Made by a program: the position numbers and the translations under genes | Shown here: positions 1 through 10,137 of the stretch, piece after piece | Layout of the letters: the number at the start of each line of letters is the position of its first letter | How positions within the stretch are numbered: position 1 is the stretch's first letter | From: Gammaproteobacteria bacterium | GTDB lineage: Bacteria; Pseudomonadota; Gammaproteobacteria; Pseudomonadales; Azotimanducaceae | NCBI GenBank assembly: GCA_012960535.1 | Contig: DUBB01000007.1 | Location: forward strand, 1-64,000 | DNA length: 64,000 nt | Direction: 5' to 3' | The notes under the pieces: model-generated | Databases searched by the model: none | Told to the model about the DNA's origin: nothing | What the model saw: the letters and a program-made list of their open reading frames with translations, nothing else

Positions 1-129
1 CACCAGGGTTCTCAGACCCGCCATAATGTCCCGCCCCAGATGACGTGCTCGAACTGTATTTCCCTGAACCAGGCCCAGCGTACGAATAGCCGGTCTAGAC
101 GCAATAGACTCCGCAGTACTGATAATCAT
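1..129 (-). CDS. ybjQ: YbjQ/UPF0145 family protein, N-terminal part only
   Basis: The reverse strand from 129 to the window edge encodes 43 residues of the UPF0145 (DUF74, YbjQ) family. They include the family-typical motif RARHLGRDIMAGLR near residues 28-41. The gene runs off the window, so the C-terminus is not seen. Family members are about 105 residues, form pentamers and have no agreed biochemical role. The ATG overlaps the TGA of the upstream ZAS-type membrane protein as ATGA (126-129), so the two genes are very probably translationally coupled. Confidence 0.88.
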   Translation of the reverse strand, partial: MIISTAESIASRPAIRTLGLVQGNTVRARHLGRDIMAGLRTLV

Positions 130-551
130 CTTTCCACCTCCTGGTAGGGATCACTTTTCCTTTTAGAATAACGCTGATAGGCGACCACTGAAAACAATGT
201 GCTCATCCCCACCAACAAGGCCATTGCCGCCATTTTAGTGAAATCTAATTCTTCCGGATCCTGAATAAACGAAACTAAGCCATGCCCGGCAAGCGCAATA
301 TAGCCGCCAATACAAAGCACCATGGCAACAGCTGTCAGTACGACATACAACCTTCTACTTAAAGTAGATTGTGATGAAACCATCACAACCTCTTGTAAAT
401 TCATATTTTGAAAAGAAGGTAAGCCACTCATATGTTCTCGACACTGAACGCACCTCGACAGGTGTGCCTGAACCTCATTAATATCACTGCTGTTCAGCTC
501 CTGGTTTAATAGCCCTGGTAACATTGGTTTAACCCTGCTGCAGTCAGACAT
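126..551 (-). CDS. ZAS-type zinc-finger membrane protein (zf-HC2), anti-sigma-factor-like
   Basis: This 141-residue protein has an N-terminal putative zinc site, His30-x3-Cys34-x2-Cys37 plus Cys4. That is the pattern of the ZAS (zf-HC2) fold found in anti-sigma factors. Two predicted membrane helices follow, at about residues 69-93 and 107-125, so the zinc domain should be cytoplasmic. An AGGAGG-like site lies directly before the ATG. Anti-sigma factors of this type normally sit next to their ECF sigma gene, but none is seen here. The only partner is ybjQ, coupled by an ATGA overlap. The fold call is firm. Regulating a sigma factor is family inference, and the zinc domain may have another role. 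Confidence 0.8.
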   Translation of the reverse strand: MSDCSRVKPMLPGLLNQELNSSDINEVQAHLSRCVQCREHMSGLPSFQNMNLQEVVMVSSQSTLSRRLYVVLTAVAMVLCIGGYIALAGHGLVSFIQDPEELDFTKMAAMALLVGMSTLFSVVAYQRYSKRKSDPYQEVER

Positions 552-698
552 AAACCCTCCTGATAATAAGTCAATTCAATCGTTTGACGGAACTGGCCAG
601 CGACCCATAGCATCGCCTGTTTCCCTTGGGGGAAAAAGAAGAAATCAACCCTCTTTAGTGCTGGACACTGCTCCCTGACAACAGCCTAGTAGCGTGCT

Positions 699-758
699 AA
701 ACGCTTTTCTGTTAAGCGCTTTACTGTGAAGCGCTTTACAATTAAACGCTTTACTATT
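699..758. repeat. Four tandem copies of a 15-bp repeat, consensus AARCGCTTTACTRTT
   Basis: Units start at 699, 714, 729 and 744 and share the core AARCGCTTT. Copy-to-copy differences are confined mainly to the last six bases. A related two-copy array with the same 15-bp period and an AAATGCTTT core lies at 18752-18781 near clpS. Confidence 0.9.
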
Positions 759-895
759 ACATGAAAGCACGCTCACTCTGCGACTGCCTGCAGGCTCACT
801 TGTCTCCGGTAGTCTGCCGAGGCTATATATACTTGCCAGCCGTGCATCTTTCGGGCCTTTTTGCCCGAGCTGGATCATCGAAACCCCTGCATTAC

Positions 896-918
896 AAAAA
901 AGCCTGCAATTCAGCAGG
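896..918 (-). terminator. Intrinsic-terminator-like hairpin with U-tract, no obvious upstream gene
   Basis: On the reverse strand a CCTGC/GCAGG stem (914-918 with 903-907, 6-nt loop) is followed closely by six T (901-896). No minus-strand gene ends just before it. It could close a small RNA from the 920-1070 region or attenuate the leader of the ZAS/ybjQ operon. Confidence 0.45.
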
Positions 919-1070
919 TTAAAGACGTGAAAATAACCCCTTCATGCATTAATCTTAGCCAATCCGTTAATTTCCAGGCCTGTTAACCATGATTCCATCA
1001 CTTGCAGTTTTTGACTCCAGGCCTTTTCAGACCGATCCACTGATACATTATCGCTACTCGGCCAATAATA

Positions 1071-2132
1071 ATGAAGCGTAGACAATTCCTATCTAATCTG
1101 GCGCTGGCAACGACCACAGCGGGGCTGCTGCCTGAATCCACGGCCAGCACAAATAACCTGGCCAGCTCAAAAAAGGTAATGAAGCCAGTCCTTGCCAGAC
1201 GGCTGCAGTCAGGCATGAACATTGGCGTTATCGCGCCATCGAGCAACACCTGGGAGAATCAAGACGTCGAATATGCCCTGGATGTGGTTCGCTCTCTGGG
1301 CTTTAATGCGGTCGCCGGTAAACACCTTTACAAGCGCCATGGCTACCTAGCCGGCAGCGACAACCAAAGGGCTGAAGACGTCAATCGGATGTTTGCAGAT
1401 CCTGATATCCACGGTATTTTCTGTTCCCGGGGCGGTTACGGCGCGTCCCGAATCCTACCTATGCTCAACTACAACGTAATCAGGTCAAACCCCAAAGTAT
1501 TGTTAGGTTATAGCGATATCACCGCCCTGCACCTGGCAATCAATGGCATCACGGGATTGATCACCTTTCATGGACCCATAGCTGGCCAGCAGTTCACCGA
1601 CTATACCTATCAAGAGTTCAGCCGCATCATCATGCGGGGTGAACATCCGACCTCGCTGGCAGCCCCTCCCAGGTTTCCCCAGGTCCCTGGTCAGGCCGAA
1701 CGACACAACCGAATAACCCGGTTTGTTCTGGGCAAGGCGACGGGGCCCCTGGTTGGCGGCAATCTGAGCCTGGTAACCAGTCTGATGGGCACCCCCTATG
1801 AGCCCGATTTCAGGGGGAAAATACTGTTTTTGGAAGACGTCAGTGAAGCACCGTACAGCGTAGACAGGATGCTTACACAGCTATGGCTGGCGGGTGTTTT
1901 CAGCCAGATCAATGGCCTGATATTTGGCAAGTTCACCGACTATGAGGCAGATGCACCGAGCATCAGCATGGAGGCCGTCCTTGAACAGCGATGCGAAGGG
2001 CTTTCCATCCCGGTTATGCGTGGCTTGATGATTGGTCATGTGGATGACCAGAGCATAATACCAGTCGGCGCAAATGCCGAACTTGATGCTGATGCAGGAA
2101 CCCTGACACTGCTCGGCCGGGCCCTTATCTGA
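1071..2132 (+). CDS. LD-carboxypeptidase, peptidase family S66, Tat-exported
   Basis: This 353-residue protein should cleave the terminal D-Ala from muropeptide tetrapeptides during peptidoglycan recycling. The S66 triad is visible as Ser148 (in GYSDIT), Glu255 (in FLEDV) and His323 (in IGHVDD). The N-terminus MKRRQFLSNLALATTTAG is a twin-arginine signal (RRQFL) with a hydrophobic stretch, so export by Tat is expected. That is unusual, because E. coli LdcA is cytoplasmic. The length fits the family after adding about 40 residues of leader. The ribosome binding site before the ATG is weak. It stands alone, divergent from the ZAS gene. Family is near certain; export is inference from the leader. 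Confidence 0.9.
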   Translation: MKRRQFLSNLALATTTAGLLPESTASTNNLASSKKVMKPVLARRLQSGMNIGVIAPSSNTWENQDVEYALDVVRSLGFNAVAGKHLYKRHGYLAGSDNQRAEDVNRMFADPDIHGIFCSRGGYGASRILPMLNYNVIRSNPKVLLGYSDITALHLAINGITGLITFHGPIAGQQFTDYTYQEFSRIIMRGEHPTSLAAPPRFPQVPGQAERHNRITRFVLGKATGPLVGGNLSLVTSLMGTPYEPDFRGKILFLEDVSEAPYSVDRMLTQLWLAGVFSQINGLIFGKFTDYEADAPSISMEAVLEQRCEGLSIPVMRGLMIGHVDDQSIIPVGANAELDADAGTLTLLGRALI

Positions 2133-2165
2133 GCTAGCTGAAAACACGCCTTCAATCACCTTTGC

Positions 2166-2594
2166 TCAGCCTCGGCCATCCCTATCAGAATAATCAACCT
2201 GCCCGAGTAATTCCCAGGCTGTAGCTGCGACTGACTGTATTGCAATTTGAACTGACCTGCCCCGCCCCTGTGCCATTAGCCAGGCAGACAGATCGGCTGT
2301 TTGCAGCGGGCTTCGCAGGCTTACCAGCTTAGTACGGTCAACAGATGTAAGGCGCAGGCTGATTCGCTCACGTGTGCCCCATTCAGTCAGCACCGTTACC
2401 CACAGTGCAAGTGGTTCCTGCTTAACCTCACCAATACGGCCCGAGACAAGTTCAACCTGGCTCTGATCACAGGCCAGGCCGGGTGGCGGTTGGATTCTAA
2501 TTGCATGGGCCTCAGCACAGAGACCCGCTGTGTTGACAGCCAGCAGCAATCCGGCAAAAGCAAAAGCCAGACTGCTGTTAACCTGTTCCCACAC
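2166..2594 (-). CDS. Small secreted protein of unknown function
   Basis: This 142-residue product begins at a GTG and carries a plausible Sec signal peptide, with a hydrophobic core at about residues 7-24 and a likely cut after AEAHA. The mature part has two cysteines at most and no motif I recognise. It converges on the carboxypeptidase gene, with 33 bp between stops. The overlapping + strand frame at 2301-2669 looks like a shadow. The signal peptide is the main reason to call it real. The Shine-Dalgarno sequence is poor, so the start is uncertain. Confidence 0.55.
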   Translation of the reverse strand: MWEQVNSSLAFAFAGLLLAVNTAGLCAEAHAIRIQPPPGLACDQSQVELVSGRIGEVKQEPLALWVTVLTEWGTRERISLRLTSVDRTKLVSLRSPLQTADLSAWLMAQGRGRSVQIAIQSVAATAWELLGQVDYSDRDGRG

Positions 2595-3002
2595 GGTCTT
2601 AAGGCGCGCCTTGGCGCTGGGAGCGCAGATGGCGAACGGGGTAAAACCTTAAAGTTAACGCCAAAATAATCAGATTAAATTGCATGTTTCTTCTTCTCTT
2701 GTACTAGTTTTCATATTTTATTTGAATTTTTTAATATTCTTTCTCCTATGGAATAGAGCCTATGAATATGTTCATAACTTTTAAGTCCAGATCTAGCCAG
2801 CCAGACCGAGTAGCCTGGCCTGGATAGGACGGGCCAAGGTAAGTGAGACATCCAGATTGATTGCGAGAACCTGAAAAATTTTACTGAAATAGTAGTTTAA
2901 GCATAGAAAACTCACCCCTGAATACGAGGGGTCCTTGATTTAGTCGTAACAGCCCTTACAATTGCACATCTAACAGTGAAGAAAACCCACAGGAGGTTCC
3001 GT
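2595..3002. other. Intergenic region upstream of yccA
   Basis: About 400 bp between divergent genes, with an AT-rich block at 2690-2780. A hairpin ACCCCT/AGGGGT (2914-2919 with 2927-2932) lies about 70 bp before the yccA start and could sit in its leader. No gene or known RNA family is recognised. Confidence 0.5.
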
Positions 3003-3683
3003 ATGGCAGATGCCAGGTTTATTGACCAAGCACATTCACCGAGCACCCTTTCAGGACATAAAGTGTTGCGCCAAACTTACACCTTATTGGCCATGACTCT
3101 CGTCTGGAGTGCCTTAACGGCGGTTGCCTCAATGATGATCAACCCACCTCTCATGATTGCAATGGCCTGCCTGCTGGGTAGCTTTGGGATGCTATTTTTC
3201 CTCCGCCGAGTCGCCAATAGTGCCAAAGCACTGTACTGGGTATTCGGCTTCACCGGTTTAATGGGTTTTGCACTTGGCCCTATGTTAAACAATTATGTGA
3301 TGAGTTCTGCGTCAGGATCTTTTCTTATCTTTCAGGCACTGGCGACCACGGGTGCTATATTCCTTTCGCTATCAGGTTATACGCTGATCTCCAAAAAAGA
3401 CTTCTCTTTTATGGGTGGATTCCTCATGGTAGGTCTGTGGGTTCTTGTCGGGGCTATCGTGTTCAATCTGATCGCTGGCCTCATGGGGTACCCAATTTCT
3501 GGTTTGCACCTGGCTATTTCATCCATGGCCGTGGTCATATTCTCCGGGTTGATCCTGTTTGATACCAGCAGAATACTCAATGGTGGCGAAACCAACTACA
3601 TTATGGCGACGGTAAGTCTGTACCTGAATATCTACAACCTGTTTATTCACCTGCTGGCTCTCTTTGGCTGGGCTGACGACTAA
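3003..3683 (+). CDS. yccA: Bax inhibitor-1 family membrane protein, YccA-like
   Basis: A 226-residue inner-membrane protein of the BI-1/TMBIM family, with about seven predicted helices and an acidic end (GWADD) typical of YccA. E. coli YccA is a substrate and modulator of the FtsH protease. I placed the start at the ATG at 3003 because a perfect AGGAGG lies at 2991-2996. An earlier in-frame ATG at 2976 lacks such a site and would add nine basic residues. It is followed by the tus genes, the same neighbour relation as in Pseudomonas. Confidence 0.92.
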   Translation: MADARFIDQAHSPSTLSGHKVLRQTYTLLAMTLVWSALTAVASMMINPPLMIAMACLLGSFGMLFFLRRVANSAKALYWVFGFTGLMGFALGPMLNNYVMSSASGSFLIFQALATTGAIFLSLSGYTLISKKDFSFMGGFLMVGLWVLVGAIVFNLIAGLMGYPISGLHLAISSMAVVIFSGLILFDTSRILNGGETNYIMATVSLYLNIYNLFIHLLALFGWADD

Positions 3684-3767
3684 CTGCCAACTAACAAGAT
3701 GAACCGGCCAGGCCGAATAGCGTCAGCGGTTCATCGTTAACAGCTGAGCACCAGGAAATAAGCACCC

Positions 3768-4160
3768 ATGAAGTTCATGCTTGCTGTACTCGGCGACCCC
3801 CTCCACAGCCAGGGCCCCATAACAGCTTATCGATTTGCTGAGGCTGCTGTTACCGCTGGCCACACAATTCATCGGGTATTTTTTTACCAGGGTGCTGTGC
3901 TGGTCGCCAATGATCTGGCCGAGCCACCCCAAGATGAAATCTCGATAACGGAATTATGGCAACGCCTGGCAAGTGAAAACAGCATAGAACTGATGGCCTG
4001 CATTGCCTCAGCCAGTAGACGCGGTATTTTCGATGAAGATGAAGCGGTACGTTACGAAAAGCCGACCAGTTCAATCAGCTCCGGATTCATTATCGGCGGC
4101 CTGGGACAACTCATGGAGGGTATCCTGGTGGCCGACAGAACTGTCACGTTTGGATCCTGA
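3768..4160 (+). CDS. tusD: Sulfurtransferase TusD, sulfur relay subunit
   Basis: TusD belongs to the DsrE-like fold and forms a TusBCD heterohexamer. The complex passes persulfide sulfur from TusA to TusE for 2-thiolation of U34 in tRNAs by MnmA. The 130-residue protein matches the family length. The active cysteine is visible as Cys78 in LMACIASASRRGI, the same number as in E. coli. It is the first gene of tusDCBE, with one base between its stop and the tusC ATG. The consumer enzyme gene mnmA lies 17 kb downstream in this window. Confidence 0.95.
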   Translation: MKFMLAVLGDPLHSQGPITAYRFAEAAVTAGHTIHRVFFYQGAVLVANDLAEPPQDEISITELWQRLASENSIELMACIASASRRGIFDEDEAVRYEKPTSSISSGFIIGGLGQLMEGILVADRTVTFGS

Positions 4161-4161
4161 T

Positions 4162-4515
4162 ATGCAAAGACTGCTCATCCTGATCACCAAAAGGCCTTAT
4201 AACTCAATTGCGTCTCAAGAAGGCCTGGATGTTATCCTTGCGGCTTCTGTTTTCACCGAGTGCAGTGTTTTGTTCCTAAGTGATGGGATATTGCAGTTAC
4301 TGCCCGACCAAAAAGCCAACGATACTAAAATCAAGGTCTTTACGCGGGGTTATGCTGCCCTGCCTGACTATGGCGTTGAACGGTTCTACTGCCAGTCGAG
4401 CGATCTGGAAAAATGGTCACTGGATAGTAAAATGCTTATGCTCGAGCCGATCTCACTATTACCATCTGAAATAAACCCGCTCATTCGAAGTTTCGATAAA
4501 GTACTGAATTTATAA
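4162..4515 (+). CDS. tusC: Sulfurtransferase complex subunit TusC
   Basis: A 117-residue DsrF-like subunit of the TusBCD complex. The start is the ATG at 4162, one base after the tusD stop. The longer open frame reaching back to 4003 overlaps tusD and is not needed. The N-terminus MQRLLILITKRPYNS and the LFLSDGILQLL region are typical of TusC. The stop TAA overlaps the tusB ATG by one base, so translation is probably coupled. Its role in the complex is structural; the transferring cysteine is in TusD. Confidence 0.93.
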   Translation: MQRLLILITKRPYNSIASQEGLDVILAASVFTECSVLFLSDGILQLLPDQKANDTKIKVFTRGYAALPDYGVERFYCQSSDLEKWSLDSKMLMLEPISLLPSEINPLIRSFDKVLNL

Positions 4516-4775
4516 TGCTACTACACACTTTCAATACACCTGAAGCCTTCAGCCAGCACCGCCAGCGCATCAATATTGAAGATAAGGTCCTGTTTATTGA
4601 AGATGGCGTCTACAGTTCTAATCAAACCCTCGACATTCAATGTAAGCGGGTAATGGCGCTGGCAGAGGACTGTCAGCTACGCGGCATTGTCCCTGCTGAA
4701 TCAGTCCAGCTCATTGATTACAATGACTGGGTACAACTCTGCACAGAAGTTGACAATCACCTCAGCTGGTATTAA
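4515..4775 (+). CDS. tusB: Sulfurtransferase complex subunit TusB
   Basis: An 86-residue DsrH-like protein, smallest subunit of TusBCD. It begins MLLHTFNTP and carries the VLFIEDGVY segment expected of the family. It overlaps tusC by one base and ends three bases before tusE. Sequence conservation in TusB is low, so the call rests partly on the unbroken tusDCBE order. Confidence 0.9.
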   Translation: MLLHTFNTPEAFSQHRQRINIEDKVLFIEDGVYSSNQTLDIQCKRVMALAEDCQLRGIVPAESVQLIDYNDWVQLCTEVDNHLSWY

Positions 4776-4778
4776 CGC

Positions 4779-5087
4779 ATGATTGCTGCACGAGATAGCG
4801 AAGGTTTTCTTAAAAGGCTAAAAGACTGGAATGAAACTACGGCCCAGCAGATAGCCGATGACTATAATATTACTTTATCCGCGGCTCACTGGCAGGTTAT
4901 CGCCCTGGTCCGCAATTACTTCAACACATACGGCCTGTCCCCCACAACGCGGGTAACTGTCAACCTCTTGAAACAGTCGCTGGGCACAGATACTGGCAGC
5001 ATTTATCTGATGAAGCTGTTTGGCGGTCGGCCGAGAAGAGCGCTTGCGCAGATAGCCGGCTTACCCAAACCTACCGATTGTGATTGA
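4779..5087 (+). CDS. tusE: Sulfurtransferase TusE
   Basis: This 102-residue protein of the DsrC/TusE family accepts sulfur from TusBCD and hands it to MnmA. The C-terminal arm AGLPKPTDCD holds the single conserved cysteine, Cys101, next to last. DsrC proper has a second cysteine ten residues earlier; here that position is not cysteine, so this is tRNA-thiolation TusE, not dissimilatory DsrC. The N-terminus is about six residues shorter than in E. coli. It converges on cysG with only five bases between the stops. Confidence 0.95.
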   Translation: MIAARDSEGFLKRLKDWNETTAQQIADDYNITLSAAHWQVIALVRNYFNTYGLSPTTRVTVNLLKQSLGTDTGSIYLMKLFGGRPRRALAQIAGLPKPTDCD

Positions 5088-5092
5088 ACCGC

Positions 5093-6462
5093 TTATTCAG
5101 GAGGACTTAGCCCTGGCTCATGGCGCTGACTCGGTGCAGAAACCACGTCGCCAACGATAATCAGCGTTGGCGAGGCCAGTTGCGCCTCGATAACGAGCTT
5201 GCTCACGGTATCAAGGCTACCTATGACCATTTTCTGTTCTGCTGTTGTACCTTTTGATATGACCGCGACCGACGTGTCCTGGCTCATGCCATGTGCAATG
5301 AGATTCTTACAGATGTCGGCCAAACCTGCCAGGCCCATATAAAAAACCAGCGTCTGCCCGGGTGAAACAAATTCCTGCCAGGGGAGTTGAACCTGACTAT
5401 TCCTGGGATGGCCGGTAATGAACCGTACTGATTGCGCGTAATCTCGGTGAGTCAGTGGGATGCCAGCATAAGCGGCGCAACCGGATGCAGCTGTGATACC
5501 GGGGACGACCTGGAAAGGCACACCGGCTTCTACTAACTCTTCAAGTTCCTCTCCGCCGCGCCCGAAGATGAAAGGATCTCCCCCTTTCAAACGGAGCACC
5601 CGCTTGCCTTCCATGGCCAGACGCACCAGCAGTGCATTAATCGATTCCTGTGAAGTCGAAAGATAACCACTACGTTTGCCGACAAATTCGTATTGTGCAT
5701 CCCGGCGTGCACGTCCAAGAACGGCTTGAGAAACCAGATTATCGTATAGAATCACATCTGCCTTCTGCATCAGTTGAAGCGCCTTGAGTGTCAACAGATC
5801 CGGGTCACCCGGCCCGGCACCAACGAGATAGACTTCTCCGGTTACTGCTGGCGCCTCGTGCAGATAGGCCTCGGCTGCAGAGAAATCCCCGCGTTGGGCG
5901 AGCTCATGACCCGGACTCGACATGAATTTTTCAACAACCCTACGACGCAACTGAACATCCGAGAAACGCTTTTTAAGCGCTGGCCTGGTCTCCTTTAGAA
6001 ACTGAGCAAGTCTTGCTATACCTTCCGGCAGATAGCCTTCCATCATCTCCCTTATACTTCGAGCCAGGACTGGAGAAGCGCCGCTGGTTCCTACTGATAT
6101 AAGGACAGGGCTACGATCAATAATCGCGGGAAATATAACGCTGCAGAGATCAGGCGCATCTACAACGTTGACAGGCGTTCCCTTTGCTCTGGCTGCTGCT
6201 GCCACGCTGCTATTGACCTGATTGTCACTGGTTGCTGCCACGACCAGACAAACCCCCTGCAGGTCTGCAGAGTCAAAATTTCCCACCCGAAATTCATGTT
6301 GATCACCCAGGGCTAGCACCTTATTGCTGAACTGCGGCGCTACAAAAAGGATATCCGCGCCAGCCCTGGTCAAGAGCGTGGCCTTATTGAAGGCCAGATC
6401 CCCACCACCAACAATGAGTACCCGATCGCCCTCCAGCTTAAAATGTAGGGGCAGATAATCCA

Positions 6463-6463
<1 letters not shown>
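5093..6463 (-). CDS. cysG: Siroheme synthase CysG, trifunctional
   Basis: This 456-residue fusion makes siroheme from uroporphyrinogen III for sulfite and nitrite reductases. Residues 1-200 form the precorrin-2 dehydrogenase/ferrochelatase half: a GGGDLA nucleotide-binding loop at 19-24, Asp102 in VVDAPD, and GTSGASPVLAR at 125-135 with the serine that is phosphorylated in Salmonella. From about 210 on is the SAM-dependent uroporphyrinogen methyltransferase, with LVGAGPGDPDLLT, RLKGGDPFIFGRG and GITAASGCAAYAGIPLTHR. The ATG shares one base with the serS stop, so it is likely co-transcribed with serS. Both halves look intact. Confidence 0.97.
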
Positions 6464-8180
<1,717 letters not shown>

Positions 8181-8182
8181 CG

Positions 8183-9502
8183 TTAACTTTCTCCTGACGG
8201 ATATCGTTTCATCTTACTCGCTTTATTCTGACTACGAAGATAGTTCAGTTTTTCACCAATCTTAAGCTCCAGACCCCGGTCAACAGGGATGTAATACTGC
8301 TGCTCACTCAAATCTTCTGGAAAATAATTTTCGCCAGGAACAAAGGCATCCTGGTGATCATGAGCATACTGATATTGCTCACCGTAGCCCATCTTTTCCA
8401 TCATCTCGGTTGGTGCATTTCGAAGGTGGAGTGGTACTTCCAAGGAGCCGAACTTTTTGACATCCGCCTTTGCCTGATCCAGTGCCAGGTAAACGGCATT
8501 ACTCTTGGCTGCGACGGCAAGGTAAACTATCGCCTGGGCAATTGCCAGCTCACCTTCCGGGCTACCCAACCTTCTCTGCACATCCCAGCTATTCAAGGCA
8601 ATCTGCAAGGCCCTCGGGTCAGCATTACCCACATCTTCGCTGGCCATACGAACGACTCGGCGGGCGATATAGAGCGCATCACAGCCTCCATCTAACATGC
8701 GCGCAAACCAGTAAAGTGCAGCGTCAGGTGATGAGCCACGCACAGCTTTATGCAAGGCCGATATCTGCTCGTAGAATACATCGCCACCTTTATCAAAACG
8801 CCGCGTACTCTCACCAAGAATAGGCCCTAGCTGATCAAGTCGAATAGTGTCATCCGGGGCTGAATCAGCCGCAATTTCAAGAAGATTCAAGGCAAGCCTG
8901 GCATCACCCTGAGCACTACTGGCAATCGCCTTAAGTGCCTTGGTTTCTGCTTTGATTCCGGAATCACCGATTCGAGGCAAAGCTCCCTCAAGCAGGGTCA
9001 GCAGCGCTTCTTCATCAATCGACTGTAATCGATACACGCGCGCCCGAGATAACAGTGCATTATTCAACTCAAACGATGGATTTTCCGTAGTAGCGCCAAT
9101 GAGTATAACGGTACCATCCTCTACGTGCGGCAGGAAGGCATCTTGTTGACCTTTGTTGAAACGGTGAACTTCATCAACGAACAATATTGTCTTACGGCCC
9201 TGAGTTGCCACCTGCTTAGCCATTGTGACGACATTTCTGATTTCCTTAATGCCACTTAAAACCGCCGATATGGACACAAACTCTGCATCTGCATATTGCG
9301 CCAGGAGCCGGGCCAGGCTGGTTTTCCCCGTTCCTGGCGGGCCCCAGAATATCATCGAATGTAGTTGACCCTGTTCGATGGCCAGCCTGAGCGGTCTGCC
9401 ACTCGCCAGCAGATGGCTCTGGCCAACAAAATCTTCAAGTCTTTGTGGCCTGAGACGAGCTGCCAGAGGCTGAAACTGCGTTTGGGATTCAAATAAATTC
9501 AT
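8183..9502 (-). CDS. rarA: Replication-associated recombination protein RarA (MgsA), AAA+ ATPase
   Basis: A 439-residue clamp-loader-like AAA+ protein that acts at stalled replication forks. Walker A is GPPGTGKT at 54-61 and Walker B ILFVDEVH at 106-113. A sensor 1 region GATTENPSF and a C-terminal helical oligomerisation domain follow. The start overlaps lolA's stop by four bases and the stop is two bases from crcB, so lolA-rarA-crcB look like one transcript. Length and motifs are normal. Confidence 0.97.
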   Translation of the reverse strand: MNLFESQTQFQPLAARLRPQRLEDFVGQSHLLASGRPLRLAIEQGQLHSMIFWGPPGTGKTSLARLLAQYADAEFVSISAVLSGIKEIRNVVTMAKQVATQGRKTILFVDEVHRFNKGQQDAFLPHVEDGTVILIGATTENPSFELNNALLSRARVYRLQSIDEEALLTLLEGALPRIGDSGIKAETKALKAIASSAQGDARLALNLLEIAADSAPDDTIRLDQLGPILGESTRRFDKGGDVFYEQISALHKAVRGSSPDAALYWFARMLDGGCDALYIARRVVRMASEDVGNADPRALQIALNSWDVQRRLGSPEGELAIAQAIVYLAVAAKSNAVYLALDQAKADVKKFGSLEVPLHLRNAPTEMMEKMGYGEQYQYAHDHQDAFVPGENYFPEDLSEQQYYIPVDRGLELKIGEKLNYLRSQNKASKMKRYPSGES

Positions 9503-10137
9503 GGTCGATAATCAATGACATCTACATCAGCAGGAACTTCAAAATGAAACAGGGAAAGGGGTACTTCCCCGTTATACTCCAGGATCCGTATCTCCATTTC
9601 AAGATATTGGCCCGATAGTGCCAGAACACGAATCCCGACAGGAAGCCCATCCTTAAAGTGCAGGCTGAGGTTGCGAAAAAATGCATCCTGACGAACAGGC
9701 GACAGTACAAATACCTCTTCCAGTTCGTCACGGTACAAATCAATATTGTAAGCGGTTTCAAGGTCGATATCGGATCTGGCCAGTAGCAGAACCGGTGATA
9801 CCGTCGGATCCGAACTCGCGGAATGAATGATGACCTGTTCCAGCAAGGCATCAAATTCCCAGAGACTCCTGCCATCAGAAACCAGCAGTGGGTTCAGATC
9901 ATCCGCTGGCTCCAGGCGAAACCGGCCCGGCTGCTTTAACCAGAACTTGCCCGTCTGACTCATCACGGCATTATCCGCAGCACGTTGACTGTACAAGGCC
10001 TCGAGATCGTGAATCAATCCAAGATGCCGCTTTAATAAACCCGCAGGATCACTATCAAGCACTTCTTCGGTTGCGCCATTGAACGGAGAAAGCCCCAGTA
10101 TAACCAGCCCTACAATCAGGCTAATCTGGCGGCGCAT
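9499..10137 (-). CDS. lolA: Outer-membrane lipoprotein carrier protein LolA
   Basis: A 212-residue periplasmic chaperone that carries lipoproteins from LolCDE to LolB. A signal peptide covers about residues 1-22, with likely cleavage near FNGATEE. The mature chain has the half-barrel family features: [15 protein letters not shown], a DGRSLWEFD turn and a conserved end with [18 protein letters not shown]. The start lies inside the end of ftsK (17-bp overlap), the usual ftsK-lolA-rarA order. Confidence 0.94.
   Translation of the reverse strand: MRRQISLIVGLVILGLSPFNGATEEVLDSDPAGLLKRHLGLIHDLEALYSQRAADNAVMSQTGKFWLKQPGRFRLEPADDLNPLLVSDGRSLWEFDALLEQVIIHSASSDPTVSPVLLLARSDIDLETAYNIDLYRDELEEVFVLSPVRQDAFFRNLSLHFKDGLPVGIRVLALSGQYLEMEIRILEYNGEVPLSLFHFEVPADVDVIDYRP

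Larger units (their letters stand above)
552..1070. other. Intergenic region with tandem repeats and hairpins, no convincing gene
   Basis: These 519 bp separate the divergent ZAS gene and LD-carboxypeptidase gene. They hold a four-copy 15-bp tandem repeat (699-758), a perfect 6-bp hairpin TCGGGC/GCCCGA (851-868) and a terminator-like hairpin on the minus strand (896-918). A 77-codon minus-strand frame (645-878) covers the repeats but resembles no known protein. Promoters for both flanking genes must lie here, but no strong -35/-10 pair stands out. Confidence 0.6.

Noticed and set aside
645-878. 77-codon minus-strand frame covering the 15-bp repeats
   Set aside because: The five-residue repeat it encodes comes from the DNA repeat. 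It lacks a ribosome site and does not fit the pentapeptide-repeat pattern.
998-1249. 83-codon minus-strand frame
   Set aside because: Antisense to the LD-carboxypeptidase N-terminus with no recognisable features.
2301-2669. 122-codon + strand frame
   Set aside because: It overlaps the minus-strand gene with a signal peptide, and its composition is not protein-like.
4779-5087. DsrC of sulfur oxidation
   Set aside because: Only one C-terminal cysteine is present and the context is tusDCBE without dsrAB, so TusE is the better call.
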